Of a DNA stretch of 5,318 nt, positions 1-5,108 are shown piece after piece. How positions within the stretch are numbered: position 1 is the first letter of the stretch; each line of letters starts with the position of its first letter. Under the pieces are notes generated by a model. The model had not been told where the DNA came from. It made no database searches and worked only from the letters and a program-made list of their open reading frames with translations. A program made the position numbers and the translations under genes. The DNA comes from Lachnoclostridium sp. UBA933 (GTDB taxonomy: Bacteria > Bacillota > Clostridia > Lachnospirales > Lachnospiraceae), in contig DBDL01000071.1 of the NCBI GenBank assembly GCA_002293545.1, forward strand, positions 1-5,318, given 5' to 3'.

Positions 1-379
1 ACGTTGCCGCGGCAAATCCTGTCAAATCTCCGGTTACTCCGCCGCCAAGCGCAATCAGATAATCCGTTCGGTCCAGTTTTGATTCTATGCATTATTGATA
101 AAGCGCGTTTACCGTACTTAAATTTTTATTTTGTTCTCCTGCCGGGAAAATAAAATGAAAAACCTGACTGCAAACACTCTTCAGTACGTCGGTGACATCT
201 TGTAAATAATATTCTGCAACGGTATTGTCGGTAACGATACAAACCTTATGGTCTGTCATATGAAGTTTTCTGCATACATCGGAAAGAGATAAAAAACTGT
301 CCTGAAAATAAATCGTATAAATCGGACGATGATTCAGATGTAAGGTAATCTTATTTCTTGAGTTTTCGTTATCTATCAT
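1..379 (-). pseudogene. aroB: 3-dehydroquinate synthase, N-terminal part, interrupted by an in-frame stop and cut by the window edge
   Basis: AroB converts DAHP to 3-dehydroquinate in the shikimate pathway, using NAD and a divalent metal in the cytoplasm. The first 95 codons match the family N-terminus, including the FPAGEQNKN segment (compare PxGEQxK). A TAA at 92-94 then ends the frame. Reading on in the same frame gives CIESKLDRTDYLIALGGG followed by VTGDLTGFAAAT, which is the diagnostic AroB glycine-rich NAD-binding motif. Homology therefore continues across the stop with no shift of frame, and one sense codon seems to have become TAA. The 95-residue product would lack the glycine motif and the whole metal/substrate domain. 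The rest of the gene lies outside the window. The ATG is 5 bases after the divIVA stop. The nearest purine-rich site (AAGGGG, 396-401) is 16 bases away, so translation is probably coupled to divIVA. Alternatives are a sequencing error or a true nonsense mutation. Family identity is secure; loss of function is inferred. Confidence 0.85.
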
Positions 380-384
380 AATAC

Positions 385-1587
385 TTAAAAACCATCCCCT
401 TCAATCGGACCCAAAAAATCAAACGGATCATTTTCGGAAGAATTTTCATCTTCCGCCCGATTCTGGTTACCGATATTCAAGTCTTTTAATAAACCATCTA
501 ATGTTTGTAATTCTTTTCCGGCAGTTTGCATGTTTTCTTCCGCTGCCATACGTTCTCTTATCGGGATGCTTTCCTTAACCGGGATATTATCAATGCGCGA
601 TATGCTTGTGCTTTCTTTCACCGGTATATGTTCAATATTCGGTATGCTTGCTTTCCCGTCCAAATCCGCTTCTTTTACCGCAATCGGTTCAAGAGGCTGT
701 GTATCGTCGAAATTCAATACATTCGCTTCTATTGGTTCTGAAGTGACCCCCGTAACCGGTTCCAAAACAATGGGTTCGGCATTTTTTACAGGCGGTTCCT
801 GTGAACTTGCTTCTTCAAAATGCAGCGGGTCGTCCAATATCATATCCGTTTCTTCGGCATTATCCATAGTAATCTCACTTGTTGTAAGATTTTTATCCCT
901 ATGGAAGTTCTCTTTTTCCGTAAAACTTTCATGGCTTACAGCGTTTTCCTTTTTGTCATTGTCCTCACTTTCGGTAAGATGCTCCGTAAAGCTTTCATTT
1001 ACCGCAGCATTTTCTTCTTTGGGGGACGGTAATTCTTCATTAAAAACAGGCTCCGGATTCCTTTTGTCAGCGAAAGTGGTTTCCTTTGCCTGAAGCTGCA
1101 ATTCATTCTCATGGTATAATTTGCTTAGCTCCGGTGAGTAAATATCAAAAATATCACTGTCAATCAACTCGATTTGAGCGTTTGCCGCTTGTTTTAACTG
1201 CATTTTATATTGATTGAACTGTTTCACTAGGTGAATGCTTTCCTGTTTGATATGGATGTATTCCTGCTCGGCATTATTTATAATTTCATCTGCCTTGACT
1301 GCCGCTTCTTTTTCAATCGCTTCCGCCTTTAGGACCGCGGCATCTTTCGTTTCCTTTGACGTTTTTTCTGCCAATATTAAGGCTTGCTGCAAGGTTGTTT
1401 CAATCGACCGGTAATATTGGACACCGTCGCTTAATGTCTTTACCTTTTTCTTTAAATCCAGACATCGTTCATAGGTTTCTTCATAATTTTTAAAGATGAG
1501 TTCTAAATACTCATCCATATCTGCTTTGTCATAGCGTTTCTTTTTTGGTTCTGGCTGTTTACTCTTTAATTCTCCCAATGTCAGCAT
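385..1587 (-). CDS. divIVA: DivIVA-like cell division/polarity coiled-coil protein with long C-terminal extension
   Basis: The protein has 400 residues, much longer than the roughly 160 of Bacillus DivIVA. Residues 1-60 resemble the DivIVA N-terminal domain (MLTLGELKSK, then YDKADMDEYLELIFKNYE). A long Ala/Glu/Lys-rich coiled coil follows to about residue 140. Residues 170-400 are acidic, low in complexity and probably disordered, with two short internal repeats and a C-terminal segment ENDPFDFLGPIEGDGF. DivIVA proteins oligomerise, bind curved membrane and recruit division or cell-wall factors. The canonical Phe-Arg membrane-insertion pair near residues 17-18 is not visible; that place holds PKKKRYD. 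The gene starts 28 bases after sepF and ends 5 bases before aroB, as part of the yggS-sepF-divIVA group typical of Gram-positive bacteria. The ATG at 1587 is preceded by AAAGGAG 11 bases upstream. The family assignment rests on the N-terminus, coiled coil and context; the role of the tail is unknown. Confidence 0.82.
   Translation of the reverse strand: MLTLGELKSKQPEPKKKRYDKADMDEYLELIFKNYEETYERCLDLKKKVKTLSDGVQYYRSIETTLQQALILAEKTSKETKDAAVLKAEAIEKEAAVKADEIINNAEQEYIHIKQESIHLVKQFNQYKMQLKQAANAQIELIDSDIFDIYSPELSKLYHENELQLQAKETTFADKRNPEPVFNEELPSPKEENAAVNESFTEHLTESEDNDKKENAVSHESFTEKENFHRDKNLTTSEITMDNAEETDMILDDPLHFEEASSQEPPVKNAEPIVLEPVTGVTSEPIEANVLNFDDTQPLEPIAVKEADLDGKASIPNIEHIPVKESTSISRIDNIPVKESIPIRERMAAEENMQTAGKELQTLDGLLKDLNIGNQNRAEDENSSENDPFDFLGPIEGDGF
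565..648 (-). repeat. two tandem 42-base units in the divIVA-like gene
   Basis: Residues 314-327 (SIPNIEHIPVKEST) and 328-341 (SISRIDNIPVKESI) are adjacent 14-residue copies, and IPVKES is identical in both. A degenerate partial third copy (IPIRERM) follows. The underlying DNA is diverged mainly at third codon positions, so this is an old duplication kept in frame in the disordered tail. Confidence 0.75.
916..1014 (-). repeat. imperfect 33-base direct repeat in the divIVA-like gene, period 66 bases
   Basis: Residues 192-202 (ENAAVNESFTE) and 214-224 (ENAVSHESFTE) are two 11-residue copies separated by an 11-residue acidic spacer. The DNA copies are clearly related. It is a second, independent repeat family in the same protein tail. 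Confidence 0.7.
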
Positions 1588-1598
1588 GATTCATTATA

Positions 1599-1605
1599 CT
1601 CCTTT
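1599..1605 (-). promoter_or_regulatory. ribosome binding site of the divIVA-like gene
   Basis: AAAGGAG on the minus strand lies 11 bases before the divIVA ATG. This is somewhat long because another, out-of-frame ATG (1592-1594) sits 4 bases after the site. No other in-frame ATG near the start gives a better fit to the DivIVA N-terminus. Confidence 0.65.
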
Positions 1606-1615
1606 GACTTATTTG

Positions 1616-2128
1616 TTAAAATTCACGATTGATTGTCGGAACCGTACTAAGTCCTTCTCCTGTCAGTGAAATGGAATCCCCGCTGATATCAACGTTTTCC
1701 GGTGAAAAAATAAATATGTATTTTGATATCGGATGGAATTTTCCGTTGATGGCAAAAATACAGCCTAATATAAAATCCATAATCCGCTGGGCATCGTCGG
1801 AATCAAACCCTTCTAAGTTCACAACGACCGGCTGGTTATGCAGCAGGGTATTGCAAATCTCCTGTGAATCTTCAAACGATGTTGGTTTGATGATGTTTAC
1901 CTCCATGGTTTTGGCAGTCTGTGTCATAGGAACCACCTTTGTCCTGGAGCGATTCATGCGTTTCGGAAGATCTTCTTCTGCCGCTGCCGGTTCTTTCTTT
2001 GCTTTTTTATGAATGGCAGGCTGAAAAGCTTTTTCTTCTGTATGCTGTTCCTCCTCATACTCCTCTTCCTCATATTCGTCATCATCAATTTTAAAAAAAT
2101 CTAAAAATGAGCTGAATCCTTTTCCCAT
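1616..2128 (-). CDS. sepF: Cell division protein SepF
   Basis: SepF anchors FtsZ filaments to the membrane and organises the Z-ring during division. The 170-residue length is normal for the family. Residues 1-14 (MGKGFSSFLDFFKI) form the short amphipathic membrane-binding helix. Residues 15-32 are a strongly acidic linker rich in Asp, Glu and Tyr, followed by a basic linker to about residue 73. The SepF core (formerly DUF552) runs from about 75 to 152: EVNIIKPTSFEDSQEI, then VVVNLEGFDSDDAQRIMDFI, then GCIFAINGK. The glycine of the conserved DFxxG motif is residue 122. The gene lies 29 bases after yggS and 28 bases before divIVA, the same order as ylmE-ylmF-divIVA in Bacillus, but ylmG and ylmH are absent between sepF and divIVA. 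AAAGGGGAC lies about 8 bases before the ATG and supports the start. Confidence 0.95.
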   Translation of the reverse strand: MGKGFSSFLDFFKIDDDEYEEEEYEEEQHTEEKAFQPAIHKKAKKEPAAAEEDLPKRMNRSRTKVVPMTQTAKTMEVNIIKPTSFEDSQEICNTLLHNQPVVVNLEGFDSDDAQRIMDFILGCIFAINGKFHPISKYIFIFSPENVDISGDSISLTGEGLSTVPTINREF

Positions 2129-2157
2129 ATAGCATCGTCCCCTTTGTTAATGTTATG

Positions 2158-2838
2158 TTATCTTGCTCCGAATAATCCTGTGCCAACCCGGATATACGTT
2201 GCGCCTTCTTCAATCGCAACGGTATAATCTCCGGTCATCCCCATTGAAAGCTCATCCATATTAACATTATCAATGTTTTTTCTATTTATGTCAACCAGTA
2301 ATTTTCGCAAATTTTTAAAATGAATCCGATTGCTTTCCGGATGATCCGTGTAAGGTGCTATCGTCATAAGTCCGTCAATTATGATGCCCGGCAACCGGCT
2401 GACCTCCCGGATTAAGCCTTCGGTTTCTTCGGGGGGAACACCGAATTTACTTTCTTCCCCTGCTAAATTCACTTCGATCAATATATGTGAAACAATATTT
2501 TTCCCAACGGATTCTTTACTGATTTGTTCCGCCAGACGATAGGAATCAACCGAATGGATGAGTTTCACTTTCCCAATTAATTGTTTTACTTTATTTCTTT
2601 GAAGGTGTCCGATAAAATGCCATGTTACGGATGAATCAACGGCATCATATTTCATGGCCAGTTCCTGAACCTTATTTTCACCGAAAACAGTCAAGCCGCA
2701 GTCAATCGCTTCCTGAACGGCTTCTAAGGGTTTTGTTTTGCTGACGGCGATCAATGTTACTTCCTGGGAAGAACGGCCGGCTGTTTCACATGCTGCCTGT
2801 ATCCTGCTTTTTACCTCTTTTAAATTGGTTTGAATCAT
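2158..2838 (-). CDS. yggS: YggS/YlmE/PROSC family pyridoxal phosphate homeostasis protein
   Basis: This family is a cytosolic fold-type III PLP-binding protein that buffers free pyridoxal phosphate and affects amino-acid and vitamin B6 balance; no catalytic reaction is firmly established. The 226-residue length is typical. The PLP Schiff-base lysine is K34 in AVSKTKP. Other family signatures are FGENKVQE (52-59), WHFIGHLQRNK (73-83) and the C-terminal block from LSMGMTGDY at about residue 197 to RVGTGLFGAR at the end, which holds phosphate-binding residues. All expected motifs are intact. It sits 54 bases after the HlyD-like gene and 29 bases before sepF, its usual neighbour in Gram-positive bacteria. 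AAAAGGAG lies about 14 bases upstream of the ATG, slightly far but the only good site. Confidence 0.96.
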   Translation of the reverse strand: MIQTNLKEVKSRIQAACETAGRSSQEVTLIAVSKTKPLEAVQEAIDCGLTVFGENKVQELAMKYDAVDSSVTWHFIGHLQRNKVKQLIGKVKLIHSVDSYRLAEQISKESVGKNIVSHILIEVNLAGEESKFGVPPEETEGLIREVSRLPGIIIDGLMTIAPYTDHPESNRIHFKNLRKLLVDINRKNIDNVNMDELSMGMTGDYTVAIEEGATYIRVGTGLFGAR

Positions 2839-2892
2839 ATTGTATTTATCCGCTCCTTTTTGGTTTTCATCCGGGCATTGGCAATGTTCCGT

Positions 2893-4275
2893 TTATTGAA
2901 TAAAATCATTTTCATTCAATAACAGCGGATCGGTAACAATGTGGTCGTAAAGTGACAATCCGTTCGGCGTGCTGTCGTTTACAATTGTGTATTCCGAGTT
3001 TTCATAGATTTTATCAATCCTGACAAACTTGCAAAAACCGTCATTGACACAATACACGCCCTTTAATTTCCCGACCGCGCTTATGGTTTCCCTGATATCG
3101 GTTTCCTGTTTCACAATAACATCTCCGGCTTTCAAAGAATCCTTTCTTACATAATAATAATCATTATCGTAGATAAGATTGGAAATCGGCACTAATTCAA
3201 ATTCCTCACTTCCGTCCTCTGTATACTTTAAGGCGGCAAAGCCGTTTGAACCGTCACCGCCCCGTGTCAGAAACTCCCGTTTGACTTTATAAAATTCTTC
3301 TTCCAGTATGGAAGAGTTGGGAATTTTTAAACCTTCCGCCGAATTTAAGCTGATCTCCACCTCTAAAAACCGGTCGTCGCAATAACGCTCTAAAAAATGA
3401 TCCATCGTCAGTACCGCATAATAACCATCCGGTCTTATTTCCAGTCTGAGCGGCACCGTAAATGTATTGTTGTCATTTTTTATCGTTATCTTTACACTTT
3501 TTTTATCCTTTAACTTTTCATAATAATCGTTATCAATCGGCACGACAATGGACCAGTTTTCATTTATAATCAGCCGGTATACCGGGGAATCAATTTCCAC
3601 CGATTCTTTTTCACGCAATTGTGTTTTTTCCCATTTGCTTTTTTCATTGATGTGTTCCTTGGTCACAGCATTTTCTTTTACATTTTCATATCCGTCGATG
3701 GAATAGGAAATCACACCTGTTCTCCGGGCGGAAATTTTGTGGAACATATTTGATTTTCCGTTAGCCTTCAGTATTTTTTCCAAATCGCTGTATAAATTGT
3801 CCTGTGACTGCTCAAAGATTGCATTCTCTACATCGTAATGATAATCGTAAACATGATTGTAGCTTGAAAAATCAAATTCCTCCCGGAAAGATGAAATAAT
3901 CGTCCTCATATTTTTTATTTCTTCCATATTCGGTGCCGACGAATGATCCATATCGGCTAAGTAATCCGCAATATCTCCGGTGCTGTCAATCGTATACAGG
4001 ATATCCCCGATTCCGACCCGGTTTCCCGCCGGATTGTAATAGTTGATATACCCTGCGTGCTTTGTTTTAAAAATTTTTTCATTGCGTATAATAAAACCAG
4101 ACCAAGTGGTATCGTCGGCAATTTGAGCATTATTTACTTCATAAATTGTAATATGACCCTTTTTTGTATAAGTAAATAACAGTATCAATGTATAGATAAT
4201 AAATAAAAAGATAATAATTTTAATGAACTTAATATTGATTGGCTTTTTGTATTTTACAATTTTTTTATTGGCCAA
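2893..4275 (-). CDS. HlyD-like membrane-anchored adaptor protein in a division gene cluster, function unknown
   Basis: The start chosen is TTG at 4273-4275 (ANKKIVKYKKP), giving 460 residues. The frame is open to another TTG at 4329, but those 18 codons lack a good ribosome site, whereas AAAGGGTGA precedes 4275. A basic N-terminus leads to one membrane helix (about residues 17-34); the rest should be extracellular. Residues 55-97 look like half of a lipoyl-like barrel-sandwich (GYINYYNPAGNRVGIGDILY). A helical segment (about 115-178) follows, then the apparent second half (RTGVISYSIDGYE, 185-196), a beta-rich region (230-320), and two segments resembling membrane-proximal adaptor domains (359-390 with SLKAGDVIVKQ; 404-450). 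This is the layout of HlyD/RND-type periplasmic adaptors. No ABC or other transporter gene is beside it here, and it leads the yggS-sepF-divIVA block, so a role in envelope growth or division is possible but only inferred. Fold assignment is by pattern and is moderately sure. Confidence 0.8.
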   Translation of the reverse strand: MANKKIVKYKKPINIKFIKIIIFLFIIYTLILLFTYTKKGHITIYEVNNAQIADDTTWSGFIIRNEKIFKTKHAGYINYYNPAGNRVGIGDILYTIDSTGDIADYLADMDHSSAPNMEEIKNMRTIISSFREEFDFSSYNHVYDYHYDVENAIFEQSQDNLYSDLEKILKANGKSNMFHKISARRTGVISYSIDGYENVKENAVTKEHINEKSKWEKTQLREKESVEIDSPVYRLIINENWSIVVPIDNDYYEKLKDKKSVKITIKNDNNTFTVPLRLEIRPDGYYAVLTMDHFLERYCDDRFLEVEISLNSAEGLKIPNSSILEEEFYKVKREFLTRGGDGSNGFAALKYTEDGSEEFELVPISNLIYDNDYYYVRKDSLKAGDVIVKQETDIRETISAVGKLKGVYCVNDGFCKFVRIDKIYENSEYTIVNDSTPNGLSLYDHIVTDPLLLNENDFIQ

Positions 4276-4280
4276 TTTTA

Positions 4281-4289
4281 TCACCCTTT
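4281..4289 (-). promoter_or_regulatory. ribosome binding site deciding the TTG start of the HlyD-like gene
   Basis: On the minus strand AAAGGGTGA, which continues into a match to the GGTGAT part of the anti-Shine-Dalgarno complement, lies 5 bases before TTG GCC AAT. This supports 4275 as the start rather than the upstream TTG at 4329, which has no such site close to it. Confidence 0.55.
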
Positions 4290-4347
4290 CCCATGAAAAA
4301 ATTTGTATAAAAAAAAATAAAGAGGGCAAACTACTAAAAGAACCGAA

Positions 4348-4355
4348 AAGGAGGG
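4348..4355 (+). promoter_or_regulatory. strong ribosome binding site of the DUF378-type gene
   Basis: AAGGAGGG lies 7 bases before the TTG start codon at 4363. Its near-perfect match and spacing support both the non-ATG start and the reality of this short plus-strand gene. Confidence 0.85.
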
Positions 4356-4362
4356 CTATACC

Positions 4363-4557
4363 TTGAAAACAATAGACTATATTGCACTTGTTTTAATCAT
4401 TATCGGAGCAATTAGCTGGGGTCTGATCGGACTCTTTGGTTTTGACATTGTTGCATTTGTTTTTGGTTCTATGTCAATTCTGACAAGAATCACGTATGCT
4501 ATAATCGGCATATGCGGATTATATGCGATTAGTTATGTTGGGCGTATTACCAACTAA
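4363..4557 (+). CDS. DUF378 (YuzA-like) small two-helix membrane protein
   Basis: This 64-residue protein starts at TTG and has a strong ribosome site. It contains two hydrophobic helices, about residues 6-30 and 40-58. The motif GAISWGLIGLFGFDIVAFVFG in the first half is the hallmark of the DUF378 family (Bacillus YuzA), whose members are usually 60-80 residues; the function is unknown. It is the only plus-strand gene in the window. It diverges from the HlyD-like gene over 87 bases and converges on mgsA over about 110 bases, so it is likely transcribed alone. A hairpin at 4563-4597 could end its transcript. Family assignment is confident; nothing in the sequence shows its job. Confidence 0.9.
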   Translation: MKTIDYIALVLIIIGAISWGLIGLFGFDIVAFVFGSMSILTRITYAIIGICGLYAISYVGRITN

Positions 4558-4562
4558 AGAAT

Positions 4563-4597
4563 GAGGGGCTAGCAAATCAAGAGAGCGACGCCCCTTA
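4563..4597. terminator. hairpin between convergent genes, possible bidirectional terminator
   Basis: AGGGGC (4564-4569) pairs with GCCCCT (4590-4595), with a further GC/GC pairing possible inside the 20-base loop. On the plus strand it begins 6 bases after the DUF378-type stop and is followed by TTATTT, a weak T-rich tail. On the minus strand it lies about 70 bases beyond the mgsA stop. The tail is not a clean U-run, so the call is tentative. Confidence 0.45.
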
Positions 4598-4616
4598 TTT
4601 GTACATAGTCTGCCGC

Positions 4617-4673
4617 CGCGTTTTACATAATAGGAAAGTCCTGCGGAACTTACTTGGGCGCGTTTTTTACATA
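4617..4673. repeat. short direct repeat at and beyond the mgsA 3' end
   Basis: CGCGTTTTACATA (4617-4629) recurs as CGCGTTTTTTACATA (4659-4673), 42 bases apart. The right copy covers the mgsA stop and last codons; the left copy is intergenic. They differ by two T residues. It may be a small duplication of the gene end or chance. Confidence 0.35.
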
Positions 4674-5065
4674 CGTACCAGTTCTCTCCAATTCAAGTCG
4701 CCGTGATCCAGTGCCTTGATCAAAAGCTCCGCCGTAGCCAGATTTGTCGCCAAAGGAATATTATGTACGTCACAAAGCTGAAACACGGTATTGACATCGG
4801 GTTCATGGTCCTTTGGTCTTAGAGGTTCCCTTAGAAATATAACCAAATCAATCTCATTGCTTTCAATTTGTGCGCCAAGCTGTTTTTCGCCCCCCAAATG
4901 TCCGGCAAGATATTTATGAATCGTCAGGTTCGTGGCTTCTTCCACCAATCTTCCGGTCGTACCTGTGGCATATACATCATGCTTATTCAATATTCCCCGG
5001 TATGCAATGCAAAAATTCTGCATCAGTATTTTTTTAGAATCATGTGCGATAATTCCAATATTCAT
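4667..5065 (-). CDS. mgsA: Methylglyoxal synthase family protein with Glu at two conserved Asp positions
   Basis: MgsA converts dihydroxyacetone phosphate to methylglyoxal and phosphate, a bypass of lower glycolysis in the cytoplasm. With the start at ATG 5063-5065 (MNIGIIAHD) the protein has 132 residues, near the usual clostridial and Bacillus length. An in-frame ATG at 5096-5098 would add 11 residues but has no ribosome site, while GGGG lies 5 bases before 5065. Visible family motifs are H8-D9, the phosphate-binding ATGTTG (33-38), HEPDV with H87 and D90, and IPLATNLATAELLI. Aligned without gaps to E. coli MgsA (offset 11), E60 replaces the catalytic Asp71 (GGEKQ for GGDQQ), E80 replaces Asp91 (REPL for xDPL), and A54-G55-H56 replaces the usual SGP. 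It follows the RodA-like gene closely and is probably co-transcribed with it. The family is certain; activity as a methylglyoxal synthase is less so. Confidence 0.92.
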   Translation of the reverse strand: MNIGIIAHDSKKILMQNFCIAYRGILNKHDVYATGTTGRLVEEATNLTIHKYLAGHLGGEKQLGAQIESNEIDLVIFLREPLRPKDHEPDVNTVFQLCDVHNIPLATNLATAELLIKALDHGDLNWRELVRM

Positions 5066-5108
5066 AAAAACCCCATTCTTGCGTATGTTCTTACGCATAA
5101 ATACTTGT

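Larger units (their letters stand above)
4276..4362. promoter_or_regulatory. divergent intergenic region, probable promoters in both directions
   Basis: This 87-base A/T-rich gap separates two divergent genes and should hold a promoter for each. On the plus strand TATAAA (4306-4311) is a plausible -10, without a convincing -35. On the minus strand TATACA (4304-4309) is a plausible -10, with TTGCCC (4324-4329) upstream at only 14 bases. A run of nine A (4309-4317) lies between these elements. Individual boxes are uncertain. Confidence 0.35.

Noticed and set aside
530..1093. 187-codon plus-strand open frame opposite the divIVA-like gene
   Set aside because: It is Ser-rich antisense to a recognisable coding sequence, has no ribosome site or family resemblance, and is best seen as a shadow of the real minus-strand gene. 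The same applies to the smaller frames at 526-741 and 820-1032.
1629..2012. 127-codon plus-strand open frame opposite sepF
   Set aside because: It lies wholly antisense to a clear SepF sequence and shows no recognisable motif.
2876..2886. palindrome CATTGGCAATG between the HlyD-like gene and yggS
   Set aside because: The arms are only five bases with a one-base centre and there is no T-run, so it cannot form a terminator hairpin and is too short to call an operator.
4276..4329. 18-codon upstream extension of the HlyD-like protein (TTG at 4329)
   Set aside because: The extension is Phe-rich and unlike family N-termini, lacks a nearby ribosome site, and would occupy most of the divergent promoter region.
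4632..4642. small inverted repeat AGGAAAGTCCT after mgsA
   Set aside because: A four-base stem with no T-rich tail is well within chance.
5066..5098. 11-residue upstream extension of MgsA (ATG at 5098)
   Set aside because: No Shine-Dalgarno sequence precedes it and the family normally starts close to the IxxIAHD strand; it is kept as an alternative only.
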